Source of the DNA: Bacillus sp. V3-13
Lineage (GTDB): Bacteria > Bacillota > Bacilli > Bacillales > Cytobacillaceae
Assembly (NCBI RefSeq): GCF_002860165.1
Contig: NZ_PGUZ01000023.1
Span: forward strand, 100,406 to 164,405
DNA: 64,000 nucleotides
Reading direction: 5' to 3'
Part shown: positions 13,971 through 24,441 of the stretch, one piece after another
How the letters are laid out: the number at the start of each line of letters is the position of its first letter
Position numbering within the stretch: the first letter of the stretch is position 1
The notes under the pieces: generated by a model
What the model saw: the letters and a program-made list of their open reading frames with translations, nothing else
What the model was told of the DNA's origin: nothing
Databases searched by the model: none
Position numbers and translations under genes: made by a program

Positions 13971-13999
13971 TTGCATTAAATATTTGGTTATGTTATAGT
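13971..13999 (+). promoter_or_regulatory. Sigma-A promoter for the rimP-nusA cluster
   Basis: TTGCAT at 13971-13976 and TATAGT at 13994-13999 are separated by 17 bp. Transcription would begin near 14006, giving a leader of about 140 nt before rimP. Confidence 0.65.
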
Positions 14000-14032
14000 T
14001 TTATTGGAAATACTAAGGATAACGTGCAAACG

Positions 14033-14056
14033 AGAGTGGGGAAACCCACTCTTTCG
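14033..14056 (+). promoter_or_regulatory. Leader hairpin upstream of rimP (candidate NusA-dependent attenuator)
   Basis: A perfect 8-bp stem, AGAGTGGG/CCCACTCT, is closed by a GAAA loop and followed by the weak T-tract TTCGTATT. It lies about 30 nt into the predicted transcript. In B. subtilis the ylxS(rimP)-nusA leader holds a terminator through which NusA represses its own operon. The position and weak T-run fit such a NusA-dependent terminator, but the function here is inferred. Confidence 0.5.
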
Positions 14057-14146
14057 TATTGTATTGGGACTTTATGCAAAATATTTTCCTTCTTCTTATT
14101 AAAACTGAAAACGATCGAAAAGAATGGATGTAAAAGGAGGGATATC

Positions 14147-14617
14147 ATGAGCAAAGTAACCGATGTTGTCGAGGAATTAGTAACCCCGATCCTGGATGAT
14201 AACGGGCTGGAACTGGTTGATATTGAATATGTCAAAGAGGGTAAAGACTGGTTCCTCCGCGTTTTTATTGATAAAGATTCCGGAGTCGACATCGAAGAAT
14301 GCGGAATGGTAAGCGAAAAATTGAGCGAAAGGCTTGATGAACTCGACCCTGTTCCCCATAACTATTTCCTGGAAGTGTCTTCACCAGGCGCAGAACGGCC
14401 GTTGAAAAAAGAAAGTGATTATCACAGGGCGGTCGGCAAAAATGTCTTTATTAAAACATATGAACCTATTGATGGGGAAAAGAGCTTTGAAGGAGAATTA
14501 AAGGAGTTTAACGGCGAGTCTCTGACGGTTGAAATCAAGATTAAAACGAGAAAAAAACTGATTGAAATTCCGTTTGAAAAAGTGGCTGCTGCCCGGTTGG
14601 CCGTTACCTTTTCTTAA
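14147..14617 (+). CDS. rimP: Ribosome maturation factor RimP
   Basis: RimP assists maturation of the 30S subunit. The 156-residue protein has the N-terminal DUF150 domain ([23 protein letters not shown]) and the [10 protein letters not shown] motif leading to a C-terminal SH3-like barrel. The ATG at 14147 follows AAAAGGAGGG; a longer frame from 14024 would translate the leader hairpin and is rejected. It is the first gene of the cluster that includes nusA and infB. Confidence 0.95.
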   Translation: MSKVTDVVEELVTPILDDNGLELVDIEYVKEGKDWFLRVFIDKDSGVDIEECGMVSEKLSERLDELDPVPHNYFLEVSSPGAERPLKKESDYHRAVGKNVFIKTYEPIDGEKSFEGELKEFNGESLTVEIKIKTRKKLIEIPFEKVAAARLAVTFS

Positions 14618-14764
14618 AAAGAATGGTTTTTCGGAAAGATTGATCCTGTCTTTAGCCAATATTCCTTAAGAAGCACTGTGCTGGATTTGCTGTCTTCAGC
14701 CTTTTTTTATAGGAAAAATGGACAAAAGGATTTTAAGAAAATTTCTAAGGATTGAGGGGGATAC

Positions 14765-15880
14765 GTGTTTATGGCAAGTGAATTGTTGGATGCTCTTACG
14801 ATGCTTGAGAAAGAAAAAGGCATTTCCCGGGATGTGTTAATTGAAGCGATTGAGGCTGCGCTCGTTTCAGCATACCGCCGCAATTTTAACCAGGCGCAAA
14901 ATGTGCGGACGGATTTGAATTTGGAGAACGGTTCAATGCGTGTATTTGCACGAAAGGAAGTGGTCGAGGAGGTTTTTGATCCACGGCTTGAGATTTCACT
15001 CGAGGAAGCGAAGCAGCTGAACCCTAATTACCAGGTTGAAGATATTGTTGAAATGGAAGTTACGCCGAAGGATTTTGGCAGAATTGCGGCGCAAACAGCA
15101 AAGCAGGTTGTAACCCAGCGCGTCCGTGAAGCGGAACGAGGCATCATTTATTCGGAATTTATTGACCGTGAAGAAGATATTATGACCGGGATCGTCCAAC
15201 GGCAGGATCCTAAATTCATTTATGTCAGCCTTGGTAAAATTGAAGCGATTTTGCCGGCAAACGAACAAATGCCGACGGAGCATTATAAACCGCACGACCG
15301 GATTAAAGTTTACATTACAAAAGTGGAAAAAACGACAAAAGGACCGCAGATTTTTGTATCGAGAACACATCCCGGCTTATTGAAGCGCCTTTTTGAAATT
15401 GAAGTGCCTGAAATCTTTGATGGAACGGTTGAGATTAAATCAGTAGCCCGCGAAGCAGGCGATCGTTCGAAAATTTCCGTTCACTCAGATAACCCTGAGG
15501 TTGACCCGGTCGGCTCTTGTGTTGGTCCGAAAGGAAGCCGCGTCCAGGCTGTCGTAAATGAATTAAAAGGCGAAAAAATTGACATTGTGAAATGGTCGGA
15601 TGACCCGGTTGTTTTTGTCGCCAATGCGTTAAGCCCTTCCAAAGTGCTTGATGTCATTGTCAATGAAGATGAAAAAGCGACGACGGTTGTAGTCCCGGAT
15701 TACCAGCTGTCGCTGGCGATTGGCAAGCGCGGACAAAATGCCCGGCTTGCGGCAAAGCTTACTGGATGGAAAATCGACATTAAACCGGAATCGGAAGCAA
15801 GGGAAGCGGGAATTTACCCGAGAGACGAAAAACTGTTAACTTTCGATGATGACATTGAAGACGACGCTGATATCGATTAA
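14765..15880 (+). CDS. nusA: Transcription termination/antitermination factor NusA
   Basis: NusA binds RNA polymerase and promotes pausing and intrinsic termination. Domains in order: the N-terminal polymerase-binding domain (1-125), S1 (about 135-200), then KH1 and KH2 ([33 protein letters not shown]). There is no E. coli-type acidic repeat tail, normal for Firmicutes. The GTG at 14765 is 7 nt from GAGG and gives 371 residues. The ATG at 14771, which aligns with the B. subtilis start as I recall it, is the alternative and would give 369. Confidence 0.96.
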   Translation: MFMASELLDALTMLEKEKGISRDVLIEAIEAALVSAYRRNFNQAQNVRTDLNLENGSMRVFARKEVVEEVFDPRLEISLEEAKQLNPNYQVEDIVEMEVTPKDFGRIAAQTAKQVVTQRVREAERGIIYSEFIDREEDIMTGIVQRQDPKFIYVSLGKIEAILPANEQMPTEHYKPHDRIKVYITKVEKTTKGPQIFVSRTHPGLLKRLFEIEVPEIFDGTVEIKSVAREAGDRSKISVHSDNPEVDPVGSCVGPKGSRVQAVVNELKGEKIDIVKWSDDPVVFVANALSPSKVLDVIVNEDEKATTVVVPDYQLSLAIGKRGQNARLAAKLTGWKIDIKPESEAREAGIYPRDEKLLTFDDDIEDDADID

Positions 15881-15898
15881 GGAGCGAGGTGAGGGATC

Positions 15899-16171
15899 GT
15901 GAAAAAAGTTCCTATGCGAAAATGTGTGGCAACCGGCGAAATGAAGCCGAAAAAAGAACTCATTCGCATCGTTCGCTCAAAAGAAGGAGAAGTATCGATT
16001 GACTTAACAGGCAAAAAGTCTGGAAGAGGTGCTTATCTTTCCAAGGATAAGGATGCAGTAATGCTGGCGAGGAAAAAAAACACCCTCTCCAACCATTTGC
16101 AGGTTAACATCGATGATCATTTATACGAAGAGCTAATCGAACTCATTGAGAAGGAGAAACGACTATCCTGA
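15899..16171 (+). CDS. rnpM: RNase P modulator / YlxR-family RNA-binding protein
   Basis: This 90-residue protein belongs to the YlxR (DUF448) family. The conserved N-terminus [21 protein letters not shown] and the GRGAYLSKD motif are intact. YlxR of B. subtilis was recently described as RnpM, a binder and inhibitor of RNase P. The GTG start at 15899 follows GGAGCGAGGTGAGGG. Its stop overlaps the ylxQ start, showing translational coupling inside the nusA-infB unit. Confidence 0.93.
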   Translation: MKKVPMRKCVATGEMKPKKELIRIVRSKEGEVSIDLTGKKSGRGAYLSKDKDAVMLARKKNTLSNHLQVNIDDHLYEELIELIEKEKRLS

Positions 16172-16473
16172 TGAATTCAACTCAATGGATGTCATTGCTT
16201 GGCTTAGCCAATCGAGCACGAAAAATCATTTCGGGTGAAGAGCTTTCCGTAAGGGAAATCAGAAGCGGAAAAGCGAAACTGATCTTGTTGGCGGCAGATG
16301 CGTCGGCCAACACGACAAAGAAAATAACAGATAAATGTAAATCCTATCATGTCCCGCTTAAAATCGTTGAGAACCGATATTTGCTTGGTCAGTCAATAGG
16401 GAAGGAAGCCCGTGTCGTTGTGGCTTTATTAGATGAAGGATTTGCAAAGAAGCTGTTGACGTTGCTCGATTAA
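16171..16473 (+). CDS. ylxQ: L7Ae-family RNA-binding protein YlxQ
   Basis: A 100-residue member of the L7Ae/L30e/S12e fold that binds K-turn [34 protein letters not shown] and the [20 protein letters not shown] region are typical. Its ATG overlaps the rnpM TGA by one base. Its exact role in Bacillus is unknown; the location suggests a job in ribosome or RNase P biology. Confidence 0.92.
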   Translation: MNSTQWMSLLGLANRARKIISGEELSVREIRSGKAKLILLAADASANTTKKITDKCKSYHVPLKIVENRYLLGQSIGKEARVVVALLDEGFAKKLLTLLD

Positions 16474-16492
16474 TTTTAGCGGGGGTGAAAAT

Positions 16493-18757
16493 ATGAGTAA
16501 GACACGAGTCTACGAATATGCAAAAAAATATAATATTTCCAGCAAAGATGTCATTGCGAAATTAAACGGAATGAATATTGAGGTCAAAAACCATATGGCA
16601 ACATTAGAGGACGAAACCATTAAAAAGCTCGACAGCTTTTATCAGAAAAAAGAAGAGAAAAAGCCGCAGAATCAAGGGAGCAAAGAGCCTCAGAAAAGAC
16701 CGCAAAACCAAACACAGTCAAGACCAAAACCAGCTGCAGCCATGAATAGCGGGAAAAATACAGAGCCAAAAGTAGGACAGGCGAGAACGGCTCAAAAGAG
16801 CAACGAAGGCAAAAAACAGGATACTCAATTTAGATCCAATAATAAACCGTTCAACAATAGCAATAAAAATAATACGAATAGAAACAACAATAACAATCGA
16901 AATCATAACAACAAAAATCACAACAGCAACAACAACAAAAAAAATAATCGCGGCAAGCAGCAACAGCATCAGCAAGTGCCGCCACAGCCGAAAAAGGTGA
17001 AAGAGCTTCCGGAAAAAATCACTTTCACTGAGTCATTAACAGTAGCAGAGCTTGCCAAAAAGCTGCACAGAGAGCCTTCGGAGATCATTAAAAAGCTCTT
17101 TATGCTTGGCGTAATGGCGACGATTAATCAGGAACTCGACCGCGATGCCATTGAACTTGTCGCAACTGATTACGGAGTAGAAGTAGAAGAAGAAATCAAG
17201 ATTGATACAACAGATCTTGAGGTTTATTTTACAGAGGATGATGAAGAGAACCTCGTTGAAAGACCATCTGTTGTAACAATCATGGGCCATGTTGACCACG
17301 GAAAAACGACTTTGCTTGATTCGATCCGCAATACAAAGGTTACTGCCGGTGAAGCTGGCGGCATCACCCAGCATATTGGAGCATACCAGGTTGAAGAGAA
17401 CGGCAAAAAGATTACGTTCCTTGATACTCCGGGCCATGCTGCATTCACGACGATGCGGGCCCGCGGTGCCAAAATCACCGATATTACGATTCTTGTTGTT
17501 GCTGCCGACGATGGCGTAATGCCGCAGACAGTCGAGGCGATCAACCATGCCAAGGCTGCAGAGGTACCGATCATCGTCGCCGTCAATAAGATGGACAAAG
17601 AGGCTGCCAATGCGGACCGGGTTATGCAGGAATTGACCGAGTATAATCTGGTGCCGGAGGCATGGGGCGGCGATACCATTTTTGTTCCGCTTTCAGCGTT
17701 AACAGGGGAAGGCATCGATAACCTTCTTGAAATGATTCTCCTTGTCAGCGAAGTGGAAGAATATAAAGCAAATCCAAATCGCAATGCAATTGGAACGGTT
17801 ATTGAAGCCCGCCTGGACAAAGGCCGCGGTTCTGTTGCCACATTGCTTGTGCAAAATGGAACGCTTAAAATCGGTGACCCGATTGTGGTTGGCTCTACCT
17901 ATGGCCGGGTCCGCGCCATGGTCAATGACGTAGGACGCCGCGTAAAAGAAGCAGGTCCATCAACACCTGTTGAAATTACAGGCCTTAATGATGTGCCCCA
18001 GGCCGGCGACCGTTTTGTCGTTTTTAATGACGAGAAAACAGCACGCCACATCGGTGAAGCACGAGCCCAGCAGGCAGTGCAGGCACAGCGCGGCGAAAAA
18101 TCGCGCGTAAGTCTTGAATCCTTGTTTGAACAGATGAAACAAGGGGAAATGAAAGATTTAAACGTAATTATTAAAGCAGATGTTCAAGGTTCTGCGGAAG
18201 CTCTGGCAGCCTCCCTGGAAAAAATTGATGTCGAAGGTGTTAACATCCGCATCATCCATACAGCCGTCGGAGCCATCAACGAGTCGGATATCACGCTTGC
18301 GGCTGCATCCAATGCGATTGTGATCGGATTTAACGTCCGCCCTGATGTCAATGCAAAACGCGCTGCTGAAGCAGAAAAGGTTGAGATTCGCCTGCACCGG
18401 ATTATTTACAAAGTAATCGAAGAAATCGAAGCGGCGATGAAAGGGATGCTCGATCCTGAGTTTGAAGAGAAAATTATCGGCCAGGCGGAAGTGCGCCAAA
18501 CGTTCAAAGTTTCTAAAATTGGTACGATTGCCGGTTCCTATGTCACGGATGGTAAAATTACCCGTGACAGCGGCGTCCGCTTAATCCGTGATGGCGTCGT
18601 TATTTTCGAAGGCACGATTGATGCCCTTAAGCGTTTTAAAGATGATGCAAAAGAAGTCAGCCAGGGATATGAATGCGGAATTACGATTAAAAACTTCAAT
18701 GACGTCAAAGAGGGCGATGTGATTGAAGCATATATCATGGAAGAAGTGGAACGTTAA
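16493..18757 (+). CDS. infB: Translation initiation factor IF-2
   Basis: IF-2 is the GTPase that brings fMet-tRNA to the 30S subunit and promotes subunit joining. An IF2_N helix bundle (1-50) is followed by a disordered linker, a second IF2_N module (about 175-235), and the G domain with GHVDHGKT at 265-272, FLDTPGH and NKMD. Domains II, III and the C-terminal tRNA-binding domain complete 754 residues. The linker at 116-152 is strikingly Asn-rich (23 of 37 residues). The stop overlaps the ylxP start. Confidence 0.97.
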   Translation: MSKTRVYEYAKKYNISSKDVIAKLNGMNIEVKNHMATLEDETIKKLDSFYQKKEEKKPQNQGSKEPQKRPQNQTQSRPKPAAAMNSGKNTEPKVGQARTAQKSNEGKKQDTQFRSNNKPFNNSNKNNTNRNNNNNRNHNNKNHNSNNNKKNNRGKQQQHQQVPPQPKKVKELPEKITFTESLTVAELAKKLHREPSEIIKKLFMLGVMATINQELDRDAIELVATDYGVEVEEEIKIDTTDLEVYFTEDDEENLVERPSVVTIMGHVDHGKTTLLDSIRNTKVTAGEAGGITQHIGAYQVEENGKKITFLDTPGHAAFTTMRARGAKITDITILVVAADDGVMPQTVEAINHAKAAEVPIIVAVNKMDKEAANADRVMQELTEYNLVPEAWGGDTIFVPLSALTGEGIDNLLEMILLVSEVEEYKANPNRNAIGTVIEARLDKGRGSVATLLVQNGTLKIGDPIVVGSTYGRVRAMVNDVGRRVKEAGPSTPVEITGLNDVPQAGDRFVVFNDEKTARHIGEARAQQAVQAQRGEKSRVSLESLFEQMKQGEMKDLNVIIKADVQGSAEALAASLEKIDVEGVNIRIIHTAVGAINESDITLAAASNAIVIGFNVRPDVNAKRAAEAEKVEIRLHRIIYKVIEEIEAAMKGMLDPEFEEKIIGQAEVRQTFKVSKIGTIAGSYVTDGKITRDSGVRLIRDGVVIFEGTIDALKRFKDDAKEVSQGYECGITIKNFNDVKEGDVIEAYIMEEVER

Positions 18758-19038
18758 TGATAATCGGCATGGCTGCATGTGAATGCATCATTTATGATGC
18801 CCATTCGTTAAAAGAAAAGCGTGCCGTTTTGCAGCGAATCCTCGCCCGCATGAAACAGAAATATAATATTTCTGTTTCGGAGGTCGGGTATCAGGATGTT
18901 TGGCAGCGGACGAAGATTGCGATAGTCGCAGTCTCATCCGCTAAAGTTCCGGTCGAAAAAGAATTACAGAATGCGTTAAAATTAATCGACTCTTTTCCGG
19001 AAATAGAACGGACGATTACCGAAATCGAATGGCTTTAG
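18757..19038 (+). CDS. ylxP: YlxP-family protein (DUF503)
   Basis: A 93-residue conserved protein, always found near infB and rbfA in Firmicutes. The ECIIYDAHSLKEKRAVLQRIL segment and IAIVAVSS core are family hallmarks. The ATG shares a base with the infB stop (TAATG). Biochemical function is not established; conservation with rbfA suggests ribosome assembly or RNA binding. Confidence 0.9.
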   Translation: MIIGMAACECIIYDAHSLKEKRAVLQRILARMKQKYNISVSEVGYQDVWQRTKIAIVAVSSAKVPVEKELQNALKLIDSFPEIERTITEIEWL

Positions 19039-19157
19039 TGTTGGCTCAGGGTTGCTTTTTATCTCACAAAACATGCTGCACGAGCCGCCTTCCGGATCGA
19101 TTTCCGCGATTTAAGAGTTTGCATTGCCCGCTATTTCGGGTGAAGAGGTGAATCAAA

Positions 19158-19508
19158 ATGAGTCATAGAGCGAACCGTGTTGGGGAGCAAATGAAAAAAG
19201 AATTGGGCGATATCATCGGCCGTAAAATTAAAGACCCGAGAATCGGCTTTGTAACGGTAACCGACGTTGAAGTTACCGGCGATCTCCAGCAGGCAAAAGT
19301 GTTTATATCCGTGCTGGGTGATGAAGAACAAAGGGAAAATACGTTAAAGGGCCTTGCAAAGGCAAAAGGTTTTATCCGCTCCGAAATCGGCCAGCGCATC
19401 CGCTTGCGGAAAACACCGGAAATTCTCTTTGAATTTGATGAATCAATTGATTACGGGAACCGGATTGAATCGCTTCTTCATCAAATCAAGGATGAAGATA
19501 AAAGCTAA
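19158..19508 (+). CDS. rbfA: Ribosome-binding factor A
   Basis: RbfA is a cold-shock-linked 30S maturation factor that binds near the 5' end of 16S rRNA. The protein (116 residues) has the KH-like fold marked by [35 protein letters not shown] and [28 protein letters not shown] precedes the ATG. The 119-nt gap after ylxP holds no clear signal. Confidence 0.96.
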   Translation: MSHRANRVGEQMKKELGDIIGRKIKDPRIGFVTVTDVEVTGDLQQAKVFISVLGDEEQRENTLKGLAKAKGFIRSEIGQRIRLRKTPEILFEFDESIDYGNRIESLLHQIKDEDKS

Positions 19509-19573
19509 AATGGCAACGGCTTATTTAACAAACAGATAACACTTAATTAGAGCATAGAACTGAACTTGACTGT

Positions 19574-19606
19574 AAAAAGGGGTAGACTGCTGTCTATCCT
19601 TTTTTT
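19574..19606 (+). terminator. Terminator between rbfA and truB
   Basis: AAAAGGGGTAGAC pairs with GTCTATCCTTTT around a short loop and runs into TTTTTT. It probably lets only part of the transcription reach truB-ribF. Confidence 0.75.
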
Positions 19607-19647
19607 ATAAATAGGCTTCTATAAAGATGTGGCAGGAGGGCGAAACA

Positions 19648-20562
19648 TTGGAAGGGATATTGCCGCTTTTAAAGCCAAAAGGGATGACTTCCCATGATTG
19701 TGTTTTTCGCTTAAGGAAAATTTTAAAAACAAAAAAAATCGGCCATACCGGTACACTCGACCCGGATGTGACCGGCGTTTTACCTATCTGTATCGGCAGG
19801 GCAACCAAGGTGGCCGAATATATAACCGATGCCGGCAAAGCCTATGAAGGAGAAGTGACGCTCGGTTTTTCCACTTCAACTGAAGATGCCGCAGGCGAGG
19901 TCATTGACAAGCAGGCCGTTGACAGAGAGATATCGCGTGATGAGATTCTGGACGTTCTGGGGTCCCTGACCGGGGAAATTGTACAGACGCCGCCGATGTA
20001 TTCCGCGGTGAAAGTGAATGGAAAACGCCTTTATGAGTATGCCCGCCAAGGTATAGAGGTCGAGCGGCCGACGAGAAAAGTAACGATTTATTCAATTGAA
20101 TTATTGGATGACCGCATAATTTTTCAAGGCGGGACGATTACCTTCCGTTTTCGGGTATCGTGCAGCAAAGGTACATATATTCGAACGCTTGCGGTCATGA
20201 TTGGCGAAAAATTGGGTTACCTTGCGCACATGTCCTGCTTGACGAGAATTCGATCAGCACAATTCAGCATCGCCGACTGCTTAACCCTCGAAGAGGTCGA
20301 GGCTGTGATGTCAGAGGGGAAAATAGAGACGGTTTTAGCTCCGCTTGAAGCAGGCGTTTCCCATTTGCCGAAATTTACAATAAGTGATACATTAGCAGAG
20401 AAAGTAAAAAACGGCGCTTTACTTCAGATTCCCCGTCACTTAAGCAGTGAATCTGGACCGATATTGGTTGAAACGGAGGCAGGGCGTGCCCTTGCCATTT
20501 ATCGCCATCATCCCCGTAAACCCGGATTAATGAAACCGGATAAAGTGCTCAGAAACGAATAA
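19648..20562 (+). CDS. truB: tRNA pseudouridine(55) synthase
   Basis: TruB converts U55 in the T-loop of tRNAs to pseudouridine. KPKGMTSHDCV and the catalytic-Asp motif GHTGTLDPDVTGVLP are near the N-terminus. YSAVKVNGKRLYEYAR and CSKGTYIRTL follow, then a C-terminal PUA-like part. The TTG at 19648 lies 7 nt after GGAGGG and gives 304 residues; the ATG at 19627 precedes that ribosome binding site and adds an atypical extension. Confidence 0.95.
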   Translation: MEGILPLLKPKGMTSHDCVFRLRKILKTKKIGHTGTLDPDVTGVLPICIGRATKVAEYITDAGKAYEGEVTLGFSTSTEDAAGEVIDKQAVDREISRDEILDVLGSLTGEIVQTPPMYSAVKVNGKRLYEYARQGIEVERPTRKVTIYSIELLDDRIIFQGGTITFRFRVSCSKGTYIRTLAVMIGEKLGYLAHMSCLTRIRSAQFSIADCLTLEEVEAVMSEGKIETVLAPLEAGVSHLPKFTISDTLAEKVKNGALLQIPRHLSSESGPILVETEAGRALAIYRHHPRKPGLMKPDKVLRNE

Positions 20563-20577
20563 AAGGTGAGGAACTGC

Positions 20578-21528
20578 GTGGAAGTTATTACAATTGATCA
20601 TCCGCATCATTTTAAAACGAATGAATTGCCTGCTGTCGCGATGGCCCTTGGCTTTTTTGACGGAGTCCACCTCGGCCACCAAAAGGTGATCCAAACGGCA
20701 AAGGACTTTGCTGACCAGAATGGCCTGCAAAGCGCGGTGATGACGTTTGATCCGCACCCATCTGCCGTTCTCGGCAGAAGCGGCCAGCAGATTGAATACA
20801 TATCCCCCCTGCCCGAAAAAATCGATTTGATTTCAAGGCTGGAAATCGACTATTTATATGTTGTCCGGTTTACAAAAGAATTTGCGAATTTGCTGCCACA
20901 GGAATTTGTTGACCAGTATATTATCGGCTTACACGTAGTACACGCGGTCGCTGGATTTGATTTTTCGTACGGAAGAATGGGAAAAGGGACGATGGAAACG
21001 ATCACTTTCCACTCACGCGGGAAATTCACTTTTACGACCGTGCCGAAGCTTTCCAAAGGTTCGGAGAAGATCAGCTCGTCGTTAATCCGCACCCGGATCA
21101 GGGAAGGAAAAACGGAGGACCTTCCCCCATTGCTTGGCAGGTTCTACCAAACTGCAGGAATCGTCATTCATGGCGATAAACGGGGCAGGAAGATTGGGTT
21201 TCCTACTGCAAATGTCGACATTCCGGAGGATTGGCTTATACCGCCTTCCGGTGTCTATGCCGTCCGCGTAAAGGTGAGCGGGTGCTGGCACTATGGAGTA
21301 TGCAATATTGGCTACAAACCAACGTTTAATCAGGAGAAAGCCGCGAGGCCAAGCGTTGAAGTACATATCTTTGAATTCAGTGACGATATTTACGGGGAGC
21401 CGCTTGTGATCGAGTGGCATCTTCATATTAGAAAAGAGCAGAAATTCGCCGGTATTGAAGAGCTCGTTGCACAAATTGAAAGGGACAAGCTGGAAGCACT
21501 CGCATACTTTAAGAAGAGCTATATTTAA
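20578..21528 (+). CDS. ribF: Bifunctional riboflavin kinase / FAD synthetase
   Basis: RibF (RibC in B. subtilis) phosphorylates riboflavin to FMN and adenylylates FMN to FAD. The N-terminal FAD synthetase half has the nucleotidyltransferase motif GFFDGVHLGHQ and the SSSLIRT loop. The C-terminal riboflavin kinase half carries GDKRGRKIGFPTANV and GVYAVRV. The GTG at 20578 follows AAGGTGAGG; an upstream GTG at 20566 lies inside that site. The product has 316 residues. Confidence 0.96.
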   Translation: MEVITIDHPHHFKTNELPAVAMALGFFDGVHLGHQKVIQTAKDFADQNGLQSAVMTFDPHPSAVLGRSGQQIEYISPLPEKIDLISRLEIDYLYVVRFTKEFANLLPQEFVDQYIIGLHVVHAVAGFDFSYGRMGKGTMETITFHSRGKFTFTTVPKLSKGSEKISSSLIRTRIREGKTEDLPPLLGRFYQTAGIVIHGDKRGRKIGFPTANVDIPEDWLIPPSGVYAVRVKVSGCWHYGVCNIGYKPTFNQEKAARPSVEVHIFEFSDDIYGEPLVIEWHLHIRKEQKFAGIEELVAQIERDKLEALAYFKKSYI

Positions 21529-21530
21529 AC

Positions 21531-21559
21531 TTGCTTTTTGTCTAAAAAAGTTGTATTCT
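21531..21559 (+). promoter_or_regulatory. Sigma-A promoter for rpsO
   Basis: TTGCTT (21531-21536) and TATTCT (21554-21559) are 17 bp apart, just after ribF. The roughly 85-nt leader that follows contains ACCGA/TCGGT, a small hairpin before the ribosome binding site. It could be an S15 autoregulatory element, but no direct evidence is visible. Confidence 0.5.
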
Positions 21560-21639
21560 TATTAACGTATCAAAAGAGAACCTTTGCTTGGCAAGACGAG
21601 TCACCGACGCTTGCTCGGTAACAGGGGATTATAAAATAG

Positions 21640-21921
<282 letters not shown>

Positions 21922-21928
21922 TCTGCCG

Positions 21929-21956
21929 AAGCGGGATTTTTTTCCCGCTTTTTTTC
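21929..21956 (+). terminator. Terminator after rpsO
   Basis: AAGCGGGA and TCCCGCTT form a stem around a T-only loop, followed by TTTTT. Confidence 0.88.
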
Positions 21957-22213
21957 TATGTCCGGCTTGCGCAGGCGGAGTCTGTCGCTCCAGTACGCTT
22001 GATTAAACGAATACATATGATTGGACATGCTTTCAGAAAAAGTTTGAAAATGAGCTTCACATTATATAAGTTACGGCTATTTTGTACATACTATTATTAA
22101 TTTGTCATAAGAGCATTTATATGCTTTCCTAATAGAAGATCAGAAGTTAACAGAAAATTGTTTTTTCTCGCTTAACTCTGAGTGTGATTGATGCAGAGAG
22201 GAGTTTTATACGA

Positions 22214-24325
22214 ATGGAACAAAATAAACAAGTCTATTCGATAGATTGGGCTGGCCGGGAATTAAAGGTTGAAATCGGCCAACTGGCAAAGCAGGCAAAC
22301 GGGGCAGTGTTGGTACGCTACGGAGATACGGTTGTGCTCAGCACGGCCACGGCTTCAAAAGAACCGAAAAATTTGGATTTCTTTCCACTGACAGTGAACT
22401 ATGAGGAACGTTTATATGCGGTAGGGAAAATTCCCGGCGGATTCATTAAAAGGGAAGGCCGACCAAGTGAAAAGGCGATTCTTGCCAGCCGCTTGATCGA
22501 CCGGCCGATTAGGCCCCTGTTTGCTGATGGTTTCCGTAATGAAGTCCAGGTCGTCAGCATGGTGATGAGTGTGGATCAAGACTGTTCATCTGAAATGGCA
22601 GCGATGTTTGGCTCTTCGCTGGCATTATCCATTTCTGATATTCCGTTCGGCGGACCGATTGCCGGAGTCAGCGTCGGCCGTGTCGACGGCGAATTTTTGA
22701 TTAATCCGACAGTCGGGCAGTCCGAAAAAAGCGATATACATTTGGTCGTAGCCGGTACGAAAGATGCCATTAACATGGTTGAAGCAGGTGCCGATGAGGT
22801 CCCTGAAGAAACAATGCTCGAAGCGATCATGTTCGGCCATGAGGAGATTAAGCGCTTAGTCGCTTTCCAGGAAAAAGTTGCGGCCGAAATTGGCAAAGAA
22901 AAAATGGAAGTCGTCCTTTATGAAATTGATCAAGATATCGAAGCCGAAGTCCGTCGATTATGTGAGCAGGATATGATCAAAGCGATCCGGGTTCAGGAAA
23001 AGCATGCCCGCGAAGATGCGATAAAAGCAGTGAAAAATGATGTTCTGGCAAAATTTGAAGAGCGGGAAACAGAAGATGATACGATTAAGCAGGTCAAACA
23101 GGTATTGGATAAGCTTGTTAAAGGTGAAGTCCGCCGCCTGATTACAGAGGAGAAAGTGCGCCCGGACGGCCGCGGCGTTGATGAGATCCGCCCACTTTCG
23201 TCCGAGGTAGGCATTTTGCCGCGGACGCATGGCTCAGGTCTGTTTACACGCGGGCAAACTCAAGCGTTAAGCATCTGCACACTCGGTGCTTTAGGAGACG
23301 TGCAAATTCTTGACGGACTCGGAATCGAAGAAGAAAAACGTTTTATGCACCATTATAACTTTCCTAACTTCAGCGTCGGGGAAACAGGTCCAATGAGAGG
23401 CCCGGGCCGCCGTGAGATCGGCCATGGTGCTTTGGGTGAGCGTGCATTGGAACCGGTTATCCCGCCTGAAAAGGACTTCCCGTATACAGTCCGCCTTGTA
23501 TCAGAAGTTCTTGAATCGAACGGTTCAACTTCACAGGCGAGCATTTGTGCAAGCACACTCGCGATGATGGATGCGGGTGTACCGATCAAGGCACCTGTTG
23601 CCGGTATTGCGATGGGTCTTGTGAAAGCAGGCGAACATTACACGATTTTAACAGATATTCAAGGAATGGAAGACCATTTGGGAGATATGGACTTCAAAGT
23701 GGCCGGTACGGCCAGTGGAGTAACGGCTTTGCAAATGGATATTAAGATCGAAGGTTTATCGCGCGAGATTTTGGAAGAAGCCCTGCAGCAGGCGAAAAAA
23801 GGCCGGATGCAGATCCTCGACTCAATGCTGGCAACGATTTCAAAGCCTCGGGAAGAGCTGTCAACATATGCACCAAAAATCTTGGTGTTGAGGATTAACC
23901 CGGATAAAATTCGTGATGTGATCGGGCCAAGCGGCAAGCAGATCAACAAAATTATTGAAGAAACCGGTGTAAAAATCGACATTGAGCAAGACGGCACGGT
24001 GTTTATTTCATCTGTTAACGAAGAAATGAACCAGAAAGCCAGGAAAATCATTGAAGATATTGTCCGTGAAGTAGAAGTCGGGCAAATATATCTCGGAAAA
24101 GTAAAGCGTATTGAGAAATTTGGAGCATTTGTGGAGATTTTTGCTGGAAAAGACGGGCTTGTCCATATTTCCGAGCTTGCCGAGGAGCGGGTTGGAAAAG
24201 TGGAAGATGTGGTGGCAATTGGCGATGAACTTCTTGTCAAAGTCACCGAGATTGATAAGCAGGGCCGTGTCAACTTGTCCCGAAAAGCAGTTTTAAAAGA
24301 ACAAAAAGAAAAAGCGCAGCAATAA
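22214..24325 (+). CDS. pnp: Polyribonucleotide nucleotidyltransferase (PNPase)
   Basis: PNPase is the phosphate-dependent 3'-5' exoribonuclease of mRNA decay and DNA repair. In order: a first RNase PH domain, an all-alpha linker (about 240-310), a second catalytic RNase PH domain ([21 protein letters not shown]), KH ([17 protein letters not shown]) and S1 ([24 protein letters not shown]). The ATG at 22214 follows AGAGAGGAG and gives 703 residues. The 258 nt before it contains no confident promoter. Confidence 0.98.
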   Translation: MEQNKQVYSIDWAGRELKVEIGQLAKQANGAVLVRYGDTVVLSTATASKEPKNLDFFPLTVNYEERLYAVGKIPGGFIKREGRPSEKAILASRLIDRPIRPLFADGFRNEVQVVSMVMSVDQDCSSEMAAMFGSSLALSISDIPFGGPIAGVSVGRVDGEFLINPTVGQSEKSDIHLVVAGTKDAINMVEAGADEVPEETMLEAIMFGHEEIKRLVAFQEKVAAEIGKEKMEVVLYEIDQDIEAEVRRLCEQDMIKAIRVQEKHAREDAIKAVKNDVLAKFEERETEDDTIKQVKQVLDKLVKGEVRRLITEEKVRPDGRGVDEIRPLSSEVGILPRTHGSGLFTRGQTQALSICTLGALGDVQILDGLGIEEEKRFMHHYNFPNFSVGETGPMRGPGRREIGHGALGERALEPVIPPEKDFPYTVRLVSEVLESNGSTSQASICASTLAMMDAGVPIKAPVAGIAMGLVKAGEHYTILTDIQGMEDHLGDMDFKVAGTASGVTALQMDIKIEGLSREILEEALQQAKKGRMQILDSMLATISKPREELSTYAPKILVLRINPDKIRDVIGPSGKQINKIIEETGVKIDIEQDGTVFISSVNEEMNQKARKIIEDIVREVEVGQIYLGKVKRIEKFGAFVEIFAGKDGLVHISELAEERVGKVEDVVAIGDELLVKVTEIDKQGRVNLSRKAVLKEQKEKAQQ

Positions 24326-24357
24326 TAGCGAAATCCCCGCGCCCGGGGACAGGGAAG

Positions 24358-24384
24358 AAGCCAGGGACAACCCTGGCTTTTCTT
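24358..24384 (+). terminator. Terminator after pnp
   Basis: AGCCAGGG/CCCTGGCT with an ACAA loop, then TTTCTT. Confidence 0.85.
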
Positions 24385-24441
24385 ATAGATGTTCTACCTT
24401 GTCCTGCCTTCACATATTTTTTATGGAAGGAGGCGTATCGG

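Noticed and set aside
14024..14146. N-terminal extension of rimP
   Set aside because: It would translate the leader hairpin; AAAAGGAGGG before ATG 14147 gives the normal family length.
17224..17841. 205-codon minus-strand open frame inside infB
   Set aside because: Lies opposite the conserved G domain of IF-2, which fully explains the codon structure.
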